From assembly GCA_937890005.1 (NCBI GenBank), contig CALBZA010000014.1, positions 1-64,000 on the forward strand: 64,000 bases of DNA, in the 5' to 3' direction. Below, in pieces: positions 8,727-17,126 of this stretch. The notes under the pieces were generated by a model that was not told the origin of the DNA, did not search any database, and was given only the letters and a program-made list of their open reading frames with translations. The stretch is from an uncultured Verrucomicrobia subdivision 3 bacterium (lineage in GTDB: Bacteria; Verrucomicrobiota; Verrucomicrobiia; Limisphaerales; DASXHY01). How positions within the stretch are numbered: position 1 is the stretch's first letter; every line of letters begins with the position of its first letter. The translations under genes and the position numbers were made by a program.

Positions 8727-8746
8727 CGAAAGTTTGAATCGCCAGT

Positions 8747-9010
8747 TTACTTGACGGCGTTGAGGCGAACGCTCAGGCGCGATTTCTTGCGGCTGGCAGT
8801 TCCCTTGTGGACGACGCCGGTCTTGGCGGCTTTGTCGAAGGCGGAGGAAACCGCCTTGAGCGCCTTGGCAGCGTCTTCCTTCTTTCCGGCGGTCACGAGC
8901 GCGAGAAACTTCCTCTCCAGGCTGTGCAGGCGGGATTTGACGCTATGATTGCGCGCCTTCTTGCGGGCGCTGCTGCGCATGCGGCGTTCGGCAGACTTTG
9001 TATTCGGCAT
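8747..9010 (-). CDS. rpsT: 30S ribosomal protein S20
   Basis: Primary 16S rRNA-binding protein of the small subunit body. The 87-residue, highly basic helical protein begins MPNTKSAERRMRSSARKKAR and contains the conserved lysine-rich helices, KAVSSAFDKAAKTGVVHKGTA and the C-terminal ASRKKSRLS. Length and sequence fit S20 exactly. ATG at 9010; a strong intrinsic terminator follows the stop. It is a single-gene unit. Confidence 0.97.
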   Translation of the reverse strand: MPNTKSAERRMRSSARKKARNHSVKSRLHSLERKFLALVTAGKKEDAAKALKAVSSAFDKAAKTGVVHKGTASRKKSRLSVRLNAVK

Positions 9011-9351
9011 AAATTTTTTTAGTTTAGAGCGCGAAACAGTAGCTGAGTCGTTGAAGTTGTCAACGCCGTGTTCAGTGCGGCGACGAGGCAGGGTCGCCGA
9101 AAAGGTGAACTGAAGGACGGGGCATGGTCGTGGTGTGGCGATTTAATGAATCTGGTTTTGCCAATGACTGGCTGCGAGCTTGTGCCAGAAGGGAATAGCC
9201 AATCGCCAATAGCCGATAGCTGATTGCCAATAGCTGATTGCCAAGTATCAAGTGCTTCGCGAATCGACTGGTGCCCATGCCTGTGCCTGTGCCGGATCAT
9301 TCCGGTTTTCGCCATTGTCACCCCTCCCGCGAAGTCTCTATAGTCGGCAGC
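9011..9351. other. intergenic region with tandem 14-mers
   Basis: 341 bp between the divergent rpsT and an exported-protein gene. It holds promoters for both (not resolved by eye) and a short tandem repeat at 9196-9244, annotated separately. No ORF with coding character was found. Confidence 0.45.
9196..9244 (+). repeat. short imperfect tandem repeat, 14-bp unit
   Basis: Two identical adjacent units TAGCTGATTGCCAA at 9217-9230 and 9231-9244, preceded by a diverged unit TAGCCAATCGCCAA at 9196-9209 and a half unit TAGCCGA at 9210-9216. The array is non-coding and located about 110 bp before the next start codon. Confidence 0.7.
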
Positions 9352-9936
9352 ATGAAATTCACGTCCGTTTTGAAACGTTCATTTGCTTTTGCCGCGCTGC
9401 TGGCGCTTGGATTGTGCCGCGTCGCCGCCGGTGAACCAACCGCGCTGGAACTGATCAAGGAAGCGAATCGTTATGTCGGCGACGATGTAAAGGACAAGGT
9501 TGTTCAATTGCGATCCGAGAAGTCCATCGGAACCCTGACGCCGAACATCTGGTTCGTGGTTTATTACGACAAGGACGCCACGTTCAAGACGGCCGAAGTG
9601 AAACTCGGCGCCGGCAAAAAGCTCGAGGTAAAACGTCCGATGCGCCAGCCGTTCGCCTATATCAATTACAAGAACGTGCTCGACCTGAAGAAAATCAGCG
9701 TCGATTCCGACAAAGCCATCAAGATCGCCACGGCGGAACCGCTGCTCGACAAATTGAAAATCAGAGCGACGCAGCTGGTGCTCGATCGCAAGGACGCCAC
9801 GCCCGTCTGGCGCGTGCGTCTCTGGGCGGAAAAGTTGCGCGATTCCCGCAAGGATGCCGACATCGGCGAAGTGAAGATCAATGCTGAGGACGGCACTGTG
9901 ATTGAAAGCGATCTTCACATCAATCGCGTGGACTGA
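9352..9936 (+). CDS. exported PepSY-like hypothetical protein
   Basis: 194-residue protein with a signal peptide (MKFTSVLKRSFAFAALLALG, cleavage near VAAGEP). The mature part resembles a PepSY-type fold: ALELIKEANRYV followed by strands, and a terminal GEVKINAEDGTVIESDLHI strand that mirrors the usual 'v-x-v-D-a-x-t-G-x-v' ending. I do not recognise a named family. ATG 9352 is chosen over the longer frame from 9238 because it directly starts the signal peptide. The halogenase-like gene begins 18 bp after its stop, suggesting cotranscription. Confidence 0.78.
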   Translation: MKFTSVLKRSFAFAALLALGLCRVAAGEPTALELIKEANRYVGDDVKDKVVQLRSEKSIGTLTPNIWFVVYYDKDATFKTAEVKLGAGKKLEVKRPMRQPFAYINYKNVLDLKKISVDSDKAIKIATAEPLLDKLKIRATQLVLDRKDATPVWRVRLWAEKLRDSRKDADIGEVKINAEDGTVIESDLHINRVD

Positions 9937-9954
9937 TCCTCATCTCATTCTTTT

Positions 9955-11520
9955 GTGAACGCTCCAACCGACAACAGCCTTCAATACGATGTGGTGATTG
10001 TCGGCGGAGCCTTGTCCGGCGCCGCGACCGCCATCCTGCTGCTGCGCGAACAGCCGAAGCTTCGCGTGTTGATCGTTGAGAAATCGACGGCGTTCGGCAG
10101 GCGGGTGGGTGAGGCAACGGTTGAGATCAGCGGTTATTTCCTTTGCCGCGTTTTGGGGCTCACGCAGTATCTGAACGAATCGCATCTCGTGAAGCAGGGA
10201 ATGCGATTCTGGTTTTCCAATCGCGACGCCAGCGATCTTTCCAATTGCAGTGAAATTGGCGGAAAATATCTGGCCCGCGTTCCTGCGTTTCAGGTCGATC
10301 GCTCCACTTTGGATGAAGAAGTCCTGCAACGCGCCACTTCCCTCGGCGCGGAATTGTGGCGTCCGGCATCAGCCTCCAAAATCGAACTCCATTCCGGCGG
10401 CCAGCAGCGTCTTGAAATCAAAGTCGGTGACGAGATGCGATCTGTGTCGGCGCGATGGGTTGTGGACGCCTCGGGTGTTTCTGCACTTCTTGCCCGCCAG
10501 CAGGGGTGGTTTCGTCAGAACACGGAACATCCAACGACTGCAGTCTGGTCGCGCTGGACGGGGGTGAAGGACTGGGACGGAATCGAACTCGCCACGAAAT
10601 TTCCGAAGTGGGCAATGCCGTGTTTTGGGATCCGGTCCACTGCAACCAATCATCTCCTTGGACATGGCTGGTGGGCCTGGTGCATTCCGTTGAAAGGTGG
10701 CGATGTCAGCATCGGCGTTGTGTTCGATCAGCGGTTCGTTCAATGGCCGGAAGGCGGTTCGCTCGGACAACGTCTGAAAGATTTCCTGAAGGAACATCCC
10801 GTGGGCGCGGAGCTGCTGGAACGCGCGCATTGGAAGGAGGGCGATGTTCTCTGGCGGAAGAATCTTCCGTATTCCAGCACGACGTTTGCGGGCGATGGTT
10901 TCGCATTGGTGGGAGATGCAGGCGCGTTCATCGATCCGTTTTACAGTCCGGGCATGGACTGGGTCTCGTTCACATGCTGGTCGTCGTCGCGCCTCATTCT
11001 CGCGCAGCAACGCGGTGAATCGATTGCTGAAAAAATCGAAAAGCACGACGCCACCTTCCGTCGTGCGTATGACCGCTGGTTTCAGGCTGTTTACAAAAAC
11101 AAGTATGAATACATGGGCGACTTCGATCTGATGCGGATCGGATTCCAGCTCGACCTCGGTTTGTATTATCTCGGCGTAGCGTCGCAGCCATTCAAGCGCG
11201 GCACTGAGGCGTTGATGGAGCCGCCATTTTCCACGCCGCCGTCCGTTCCCGCGTATCATCTGATGCGCACTTACAATCGTCGCCTGGCGGCAATTGCCCG
11301 CTCGCGCCGGAAGCGCGGCATTTGGGGACGCAACAATGCGGGCAGACGATTTTTGATTCCGGGCTTTACGTTCTCCGGACGCAGCTCGTTTCCGGTGGTC
11401 CAGGCATTGTTCGGCTGGCTCAAGCTGGAATTGTTCGAAGGCTGGCGCAGCTGGTTTTCATCGAACGGAGAAAAGGTCGAGCCCGCCTCCGTTGTCTCGG
11501 CTCAACCGGCGAAATCCTGA
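9955..11520 (+). CDS. flavin-dependent halogenase-like FAD oxidoreductase
   Basis: 521-residue FAD protein. Near the N-terminus is the dinucleotide-binding strand YDVVIVGGALSG (residues 11-22; an Ala replaces the usual third Gly). VGEATVEISG follows, as in tryptophan-halogenase relatives. The halogenase signature W-x-W-x-I-P is intact: Trp240-Ala-Trp242-Cys-Ile-Pro245. A Lys-containing LVKQGMRFWF segment resembles the position of the catalytic lysine, and the FAD-binding GDAGAFIDPFYSPGMD is present. Halogenation of a natural product is therefore plausible; a monooxygenase role is the main alternative. GTG start at 9955, 18 bp after the upstream gene. No biosynthetic gene cluster surrounds it. 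The last 60 residues are basic and of unknown role. Confidence 0.75.
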   Translation: MNAPTDNSLQYDVVIVGGALSGAATAILLLREQPKLRVLIVEKSTAFGRRVGEATVEISGYFLCRVLGLTQYLNESHLVKQGMRFWFSNRDASDLSNCSEIGGKYLARVPAFQVDRSTLDEEVLQRATSLGAELWRPASASKIELHSGGQQRLEIKVGDEMRSVSARWVVDASGVSALLARQQGWFRQNTEHPTTAVWSRWTGVKDWDGIELATKFPKWAMPCFGIRSTATNHLLGHGWWAWCIPLKGGDVSIGVVFDQRFVQWPEGGSLGQRLKDFLKEHPVGAELLERAHWKEGDVLWRKNLPYSSTTFAGDGFALVGDAGAFIDPFYSPGMDWVSFTCWSSSRLILAQQRGESIAEKIEKHDATFRRAYDRWFQAVYKNKYEYMGDFDLMRIGFQLDLGLYYLGVASQPFKRGTEALMEPPFSTPPSVPAYHLMRTYNRRLAAIARSRRKRGIWGRNNAGRRFLIPGFTFSGRSSFPVVQALFGWLKLELFEGWRSWFSSNGEKVEPASVVSAQPAKS

Positions 11521-11709
11521 ACTCGGTTTTCTTCACGCTGGCACGACGCATGTGTCTTCTCCCCTGTGGAAGGTTGTGCGGATGTTGCTGACGCTTCCCT
11601 GATGTGAAAACGGAAAGTTGAAGATTTTTGAAAGAAGTGCACTTCAACCTCCGTATAGCTGGTATCGCCCCATCAATGAACGGACGCATTTGTTGCGGCG
11701 AAACAGATA

Positions 11710-11958
11710 ATGACAATCCTTCTTAGAGAAACGGCATCAGGTTGGTTTTACGTGCATTCGGGAACATGGACGCCGAATCGAAAGCTGGCTCACAGGTTTG
11801 CATCCGAGAATGAGCTTTTCAATGAGCTGAGCGGACAATCTCTTCACGGTGCCGAACTGATTTATGAACTGAGCGGTGGAATGGAGTTCACCGTTCCGTT
11901 GCGAAGATTCTCAAGCGAATCATCCCCCAAGCAGCATCAAACTTCCGTGCGGCGCTGA
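11710..11958 (+). CDS. small hypothetical protein
   Basis: 82-residue frame (MTILLRETASGWFYVHSGTW) with ordinary composition, alternating hydrophobic pattern and a polar C-terminal tail. No family recognised and no clear ribosome binding site. It is followed within 30 bp by a strong terminator-like structure on the same strand, which supports real transcription. Could be a genuine small gene or a chance frame. Confidence 0.5.
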   Translation: MTILLRETASGWFYVHSGTWTPNRKLAHRFASENELFNELSGQSLHGAELIYELSGGMEFTVPLRRFSSESSPKQHQTSVRR

Positions 11959-11985
11959 GCCGTGTTTGTGCGGGAGTTTGTGTTT

Positions 11986-12052
11986 GAGCAGGCGACATCA
12001 GGAAAGGCCTTGGAGTCGGGCAACCCTCCAAGCGGCGTCGCCTGCTCTTTTT
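11986..12052 (+). terminator. branched terminator-like RNA structure
   Basis: An 11-bp perfect outer stem GAGCAGGCGAC (11986-11996) / GTCGCCTGCTC (12037-12047) is followed directly by TTTTTG. The 40 nt between contain a second 7-bp stem CTTGGAG (12009-12015) / CTCCAAG (12026-12032). Outer stem plus T-tract is that of an intrinsic terminator, but the internal hairpin and the asymmetric purine-rich loop (11997-12008) are unusual and could be a small RNA or ligand-binding element. Confidence 0.7.
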
Positions 12053-12163
12053 GTTTATGGTCCATGTCGCTAACGTCGATTGAAGTTCGAATACGAACTC
12101 GCGATGTATCAAATCGCGTAAACGTGTATCGAACCGTTGATGAACTTCCCTGAAAACAAAATC

Positions 12164-12224
12164 CGGACAGCGACGCCAAGGAGGTGGGGGTGGGGAACCC
12201 CGCTGAAGAAACGTTCGCTGTCCG
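12164..12224. other. candidate structured element, nested stems
   Basis: A perfect 10-bp stem CGGACAGCGA (12164-12173) / TCGCTGTCCG (12215-12224) encloses about 40 nt with an inner GGGG...CCCC pairing (12192-12195 / 12198-12201, or shifted by one). No T-tract follows, so it is not an intrinsic terminator. It may be a 5' leader structure of the GH127 mRNA or a protein-binding site. Confidence 0.4.
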
Positions 12225-12281
12225 AATGTTCCCACCATAGTGGCATTCCCCCAGGGCGACGAGTCAGCGTTCTTCTGAAGA

Positions 12282-12306
12282 TTTTGTCAGCGAAAAGCTG
12301 ACAAAA
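12282..12306. other. 10-bp hairpin with GAAAA loop
   Basis: TTTTGTCAGC (12282-12291) and GCTGACAAAA (12297-12306) form a perfect stem around GAAAA. T-run lies on the 5' side and A-run on the 3' side of the stem on both strands, so terminator function is unlikely. Possible operator or leader hairpin. Confidence 0.35.
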
Positions 12307-12478
12307 AATCCGCGCACGCAACCCCCGTCGGAAATCGATCGTCTTCCCCAGCATGAACGATTGGATGCGATGGAACTGGTGCGCGGTTCAGCAGCAATTG
12401 TTGTGGCGATTCGATCGAAACTTGCCAATGCTTTGTCGGTCTGAAGCCCCATTTCGCGCTTCTGTGTTTGAACGTGTG

Positions 12479-14878
12479 ATGAAAAATCTGATTTCCCTGA
12501 GCATAACGATCGTCGCCTCGACAGTTGTCCTGAACGCAGCCGAACAACCTGTGCCTCTCCGCGCGGAACCGTTTCCGCTCTCGAGCGTGCGCCTGCTGGA
12601 TGGACCTTTCAAGGAACGCCAGGATACCAACGCAAAGTTCCTTCTTGAAGTGGTGGAGGTGGACCGTCTCCTGGCGGGTTTTCGCGCCCAGGCCGGCCTG
12701 CCCGAAAAAGCGAAACGTTATTCCGGCTGGGAGGCCCGTGGGATCAATGGCCACAGCCTCGGACATTATCTTTCCGCTGTGTCGGCGCTGTATGCGACGA
12801 CTGGCGACAAACGCGCTCTCGAACGCGTCAATTACGTCGTCGAAGAACTCGCCGAATGTCAGAAGGCGAATGGCGACGGCTACGTGCTGCCGGTGAACAA
12901 GCGCGTTTACGAGGATTTGCGACAGGGAAAAATCAAGGCCGCCGGTTTCTCGCTGAACGACGAATGGGTTCCGAACTACACGCTGCACAAGGTTTTCGCC
13001 GGTTTGCGTGATGCCTATCGTTGGGCTGGAAACAAAAAGGCGTTGGAAGTCGAACGTGCCCTCGCGGGTTACCTTGCCGGGCTTTACAAAAATCTTACGC
13101 CGCAGCAGGCGCAGGAGATTCTCCGGTCCGAACACGGGGGAATGAATGAAGTCTTCGCGGATCTCAGTGTCGATACCGGTGATCCCCGTTATCTGGAATT
13201 TGCGAGAACGATTTTCCATCACAACGCCGTCCTCAACCCTCTCGAACGTGGCCGCGATGAACTGACCGGCAAACATGGCAACACGCAGATTCCGAAGGTG
13301 GTCGGTCTTGCCAGAGAATATCAGCTCACGGGCGACACCGACGCGCTGACGGGTGTGAACACATTCTGGAACAGCGTGGTGCAGAAACGTTCGTTCGCAA
13401 ACGGCGGCCATGGTGAAAGCGAACATTTCTTCGCACCCGAGCAGTTTCCCTCCAAGCTTTCTCCACAAAACGCCGAGACCTGCAACTCCTACAACATGAT
13501 CAAGCTCACAGGACTCATGTTTTCATGGGAGCCCCGGGCGGATGAGATGGATTTCGTCGAGCGGACACTGATCAACCACGTGTTTGCCAATATCGGACAC
13601 CAGCCGGGTGAGTTCGGTTATTTCTTTGGAATGGAATCGGTGGCTCACAAAGTTTTTTCCAAACCTGCGGACGGCTGGTGGTGCTGCGTTGGAACCGGAA
13701 TGGAAAATCCCTCGCTTTACGGCCAGCAGATTTACTTCCGCAACGACGATGCCCTGTGGGTCAACCTTTACATGGCGAGCGAACTGGACTGGAAGGAACG
13801 CGGCGTTCAAATTCATCAGGTCACTCAATTCCCGGAAGGTGATTCCGTTCGCTTTGAAATCAAATCGGCGAAATCCGGGAAGTTCACGCTTCATTTGCGT
13901 CATCCTTACTGGTGCGCAAAGCCGGTGATTTCAGTCAACGGCAGGCGCGTGAAAGTGGAATCACAGCCTTCGGCCTACATCACCATCGATCGCACGTGGA
14001 AATCCGGTGACAAAATCGAGGTGCAGCTTCCGATGTCACTGCGCACCGAGCCACTGCCGCATTCGGACGGAAAGATTGTGGCACTCATGTATGGCCCGAT
14101 GCAGCTGGCCGCGGTTGTTCCGCCGAAGCCCGGCGTTCCCGATCCTGCCAAACAACGTTTCGCGGATCATCTCCGCGCCCGCGGCAAAACGGACGAAGCA
14201 CCGCCTGTGCTGGTTGCGGACAACAACGTAAAACTGCTGAGCCGCATCAAGGCCGATCGGAAAAAGTTCGCGACGTTCAAGAGCGATGGACTCATCAAGC
14301 CCGCCGACCTGCAGCTGATTCCCATTCATCGCGTTTACGAGGAGCACTACGCGGTTTACTTCCCGTTGCTGACAAAGGCCGAATGGGTCACGCGCGAAGC
14401 AGAAATTCGGGCGGCGGAAGCGCGTCAGAGGAAGCTCGACGCTGCAACGTTGGACGTCGTCCAGGTCGGCTTCCAGCAGTCGGAAGTTGAACACAAGTTC
14501 GCTTCGGATCGTTCCGAGGTGGGAGATTTTCGCGATCGCAAATGGCGCGACGTGATGCCGGGCGGCTGGTTCTCCTACGAAATGGCGGTCGATCCGGAAA
14601 AGCCGATGGCGCTGCTTTCCACCTACTGGAGCGATGATCGCGGGCGCGAGTTTGAATTGCAGATCGATGGAAAGACCATCGCCGTTGCGCGTCCGAACGA
14701 ACCGCGTCGCGGAGTCTTCTTTGACGCGGCCTACACGATTCCAACCGAGCTGACCCGCGGGAAAAGAGTCGTAACAGTCAGGCTCGTCGCAACCAGAGGC
14801 CGTGTGGGATCCTTCGGCTTCCGAACCGTTCTGGCCGAGGCAGTAGCTCCGGAGCAATGGGCTGCCGGACAACGATAG
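12479..14878 (+). CDS. GH127 family beta-L-arabinofuranosidase-like enzyme
   Basis: 799-residue secreted glycoside hydrolase; GH127 (formerly DUF1680) enzymes remove terminal beta-L-arabinofuranose from plant glycans. A signal peptide covers residues 1-21 (MKNLISLSITIVASTVVLNA). The zinc/nucleophile set known from HypBA1 (Glu338, Cys340, Cys417, Cys418) is matched by Glu333-Thr-Cys335 and the Cys402-Cys403 pair in WWCCVGTGMEN. The C-terminal 200 residues form additional beta-sandwich domains. ATG 12479 is chosen because it begins the signal peptide; the frame starts at 12353. It converges on the two-component system downstream, whose kinase has a sugar-binding-like sensor; the actual substrate is not proven. 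Confidence 0.88.
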   Translation: MKNLISLSITIVASTVVLNAAEQPVPLRAEPFPLSSVRLLDGPFKERQDTNAKFLLEVVEVDRLLAGFRAQAGLPEKAKRYSGWEARGINGHSLGHYLSAVSALYATTGDKRALERVNYVVEELAECQKANGDGYVLPVNKRVYEDLRQGKIKAAGFSLNDEWVPNYTLHKVFAGLRDAYRWAGNKKALEVERALAGYLAGLYKNLTPQQAQEILRSEHGGMNEVFADLSVDTGDPRYLEFARTIFHHNAVLNPLERGRDELTGKHGNTQIPKVVGLAREYQLTGDTDALTGVNTFWNSVVQKRSFANGGHGESEHFFAPEQFPSKLSPQNAETCNSYNMIKLTGLMFSWEPRADEMDFVERTLINHVFANIGHQPGEFGYFFGMESVAHKVFSKPADGWWCCVGTGMENPSLYGQQIYFRNDDALWVNLYMASELDWKERGVQIHQVTQFPEGDSVRFEIKSAKSGKFTLHLRHPYWCAKPVISVNGRRVKVESQPSAYITIDRTWKSGDKIEVQLPMSLRTEPLPHSDGKIVALMYGPMQLAAVVPPKPGVPDPAKQRFADHLRARGKTDEAPPVLVADNNVKLLSRIKADRKKFATFKSDGLIKPADLQLIPIHRVYEEHYAVYFPLLTKAEWVTREAEIRAAEARQRKLDAATLDVVQVGFQQSEVEHKFASDRSEVGDFRDRKWRDVMPGGWFSYEMAVDPEKPMALLSTYWSDDRGREFELQIDGKTIAVARPNEPRRGVFFDAAYTIPTELTRGKRVVTVRLVATRGRVGSFGFRTVLAEAVAPEQWAAGQR

Positions 14879-14910
14879 CCGATCCTGTGGCTGCAGCGTC
14901 GGCGACGTTT

Positions 14911-15597
14911 TTATCCGTTTCGTCCCGATATGTAGCGCGCGACCGCTTCGGCGCGGGAGCGCACGTGCATCTTTTCGTAGATGTGCTTGAGATGGCTGCG
15001 AACTGTCTCGACGCTCAGGTTCAGCTTGTCGGCGATTTCCTTGTTGGAATAACCCTTGGAAAGAAGGATGAGCGTTTCCTCCTCACGCGCGGTGAGATTG
15101 CAGCTTTCGTCCCGGCTGCGTGCTTTCTGCCGGAAGAATTCCACCACACGACGCGCAATCTCGCTCGTCATGGGCGCGCCACCAGTGAGGACGTCCAGCA
15201 GCGCCGCACGAAGATCGGCCGGCTTCGTTCGCTTGAGCAGATAGCCATCAGCCCCGGCTTCGAGCGCCATGAACACCATTTCGTCATCGTCGGATGCCGT
15301 CAGCATGATGATCGGCGTTTTGGGAAAAGAGGTCTTCAAGCGGGCGGTGCATTCGATGCCGGACATTCTCGGAAGAAAGATGTCCATCAACACAACGTCC
15401 GGTTTCGCCGTGGGAATCAGCCGAAGCGCTTCCTCTGCGGAGACGCACTGGCAGATGCATTTGAAGTCGGGAAAGGATTCGATCAATCGCACCCAGCTTT
15501 CGCGGACGTCCCGCTTGTCTTCGACAAGGGCGATCTTCAGTGGAGACTCGGGTGAGTGGGTCAATGGTTTGGATTCGTCGGAGCGGACGGTGTTCAT
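14911..15597 (-). CDS. NarL/FixJ-type response regulator
   Basis: 228-residue DNA-binding response regulator. Receiver domain at residues 20-140 with acidic pair Glu26-Asp27 and phospho-acceptor Asp72 (VVLMDIFLP), Lys in LLKR. LuxR-type helix-turn-helix at about 164-215 (LTAREEETLILLSKGYSNKEIA then VRSHLKHIYEKM). The open frame extends upstream inside the kinase gene, but ATG 15597 overlaps the kinase stop by 4 bp (ATGA), so translation is coupled. Its likely targets are nearby; a palindromic candidate operator lies at 17191-17233. Confidence 0.93.
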   Translation of the reverse strand: MNTVRSDESKPLTHSPESPLKIALVEDKRDVRESWVRLIESFPDFKCICQCVSAEEALRLIPTAKPDVVLMDIFLPRMSGIECTARLKTSFPKTPIIMLTASDDDEMVFMALEAGADGYLLKRTKPADLRAALLDVLTGGAPMTSEIARRVVEFFRQKARSRDESCNLTAREEETLILLSKGYSNKEIADKLNLSVETVRSHLKHIYEKMHVRSRAEAVARYISGRNG

Positions 15598-17126
15598 GAT
15601 GACGTGTAAGGATGAGCAGAGGCGGATTCGCCGGATGGAGCCGAGGCACGTCGGGCTCGCCGTGCAAAAGGATGGAGCCAGGAAAATCCGGCGCGAGAGG
15701 CAGGATGCGAGAGGGGCACCTGAAATTGAACCGTCGTGCCGGAGTTCGGCTGGCTGGTGATCACGCAACTGCCGCCGAGTTCCTCCAGTCGCTGCTGCAT
15801 GTTGATGACGCCGTTGCGGTCGCCTTCGAGGAGCGCTGGATCAAAGCCGCGCCCGTTGTCCTCGACGACGACCACGACTTCGTCAGCCTTCTTGAAAATG
15901 CGGAGAAACACCTCGGTGGCGCCGGAATGTTTGGCGACGTTGTTCAAGGCTTCCTTTACCGCAAGGAACAGTCCGCGCCGGACCGAAAGATCGAAGAGGG
16001 CAGGTGGAAGGTTTGGTTGAACGTCGAATCGGCAGCGAATGTGGCTGTCGCCGAGAAAAGCCTGCGCGTGCTTGCAGAGGTGCGAACAGAAATCGCGCAA
16101 GGTGTCGCGTTTGGAGTTCACCGCCCAGACCACTTCATCCAGAGCGTGCGACGCGGCGCGGGCTTTGTCGCAAAGTTCACCGAACCGGGCTCGCGCCGTG
16201 GATTCCGCGGGAAACTCGGTTTGAGCAACCTCGGTTTGCAGGACCAGCTGCGTGAGCGCGGAGCCAAGATCGTCGTGAATATCGCGGGCAATTCGCGCGC
16301 GTTCCTGGTTCAAAAGCGTCTGCGCGCGGGTTTGAACGGCGAGCTTTGTGGCGAGCTGGATGGAGATCGCCAGCGCGGCGAGCAGGACGGAAATCACCAC
16401 ACCGAGAAACCAGGCGCTCTGCCAGAAACGAAGTTCCGCCGGACGCAGCGGAGGTGTGCGAATGACATCGATGGGATTCAGCCACCAGGGGAAACTGCCG
16501 ACCTGACCCACGATGCGTGCATGCGGCCAGTCGGGAGCGGGCCGCTTCCGGTTTTGCCAGCGGGAAACACCGTCGGGAACCACAAACCATGATTCATCTG
16601 AGAGAATTTTCATTTCCTTCCCGTCGGCGAACTCGATGTTCATCCCGAGAAGAATGCCGCCTTCCAGACTGTCATTGAACGCATCGATCGCCAGGACATG
16701 ACGGCCCGGTGTCAGGAGAAATGTCAGATCGTATTCGGTCAGCACCCTCCAGTTCCCGCCTTCGCCGACTTCCTGGCCATCGACGTAGAGCCGGTAAACG
16801 TTGTCCGCGGTGATTCGAAGCAGCGCCGATTTCACACGATTGGTTTCCGGAAGCGTAATTGCGCGCCAGACCCGGCAGGTCTGCTTTGCGGTGAACTTGT
16901 TCGTGCTCCAGATCCAGAATCCAACGCCATGCTGTTCAGCCGCGCGAATTCCCTCCGGGGTGATTTTGATCACCGGCGGATCGACGATTTCGCGCAACTC
17001 GGCCGCCTGTAATGTGTCGGGGAAAAAAGTCGCCGATCCAAGAACAGCCGTCAGAGCGAAGACCAGCAGAAAATTCCAGGAGCGCCAGATGATCGGAATG
17101 CAGAGAAGCAGCGGGCGCATAGACAC
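15594..17126 (-). CDS. HisKA_3 sensor kinase with jelly-roll-like sensor domain
   Basis: 510-residue membrane kinase, partner of the regulator encoded 4 bp overlapping. A signal-anchor (about 13-35) leads to an extracytoplasmic domain (40-235), then TM2 (236-262), a HisKA_3 domain with phosphorylatable His284 (RIARDIHDDLG) and an HATPase_c domain with VKEALNNVAKHS and EDNGRGFD. The sensor region reads like the beta-sandwich found at the N-terminus of GH2 enzymes and rhamnosidases: FWIWSTN, Arg/Trp strands, VYRLYVDGQEVGEGGNWR, LTPGRHVLAIDAF. That would make it a direct sugar or glycan sensor; this is inference by motif resemblance. The C-terminal tail after residue 480 is arginine-rich. Confidence 0.88.
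   Translation of the reverse strand: MSMRPLLLCIPIIWRSWNFLLVFALTAVLGSATFFPDTLQAAELREIVDPPVIKITPEGIRAAEQHGVGFWIWSTNKFTAKQTCRVWRAITLPETNRVKSALLRITADNVYRLYVDGQEVGEGGNWRVLTEYDLTFLLTPGRHVLAIDAFNDSLEGGILLGMNIEFADGKEMKILSDESWFVVPDGVSRWQNRKRPAPDWPHARIVGQVGSFPWWLNPIDVIRTPPLRPAELRFWQSAWFLGVVISVLLAALAISIQLATKLAVQTRAQTLLNQERARIARDIHDDLGSALTQLVLQTEVAQTEFPAESTARARFGELCDKARAASHALDEVVWAVNSKRDTLRDFCSHLCKHAQAFLGDSHIRCRFDVQPNLPPALFDLSVRRGLFLAVKEALNNVAKHSGATEVFLRIFKKADEVVVVVEDNGRGFDPALLEGDRNGVINMQQRLEELGGSCVITSQPNSGTTVQFQVPLSHPASRAGFSWLHPFARRARRASAPSGESASAHPYTSS

Larger units (their letters stand above)
12053..12478. other. non-coding stretch upstream of the GH127 gene
   Basis: Contains two further hairpins (12164-12224 and 12282-12306). 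The GH127 frame is open back to 12353, but that extension lacks domain character and the signal peptide starts at 12479. No known promoter or riboswitch family was recognised. Confidence 0.4.

Noticed and set aside
12282..12306. Hairpin considered as a bidirectional terminator
   Set aside because: The T-run is on the 5' side of the stem in both directions, so neither strand has the downstream T-tract required.
12287..13468. 393-residue open frame on the minus strand
   Set aside because: Shadow of the GH127 gene, whose zinc-binding cysteines and glutamate are intact on the plus strand.
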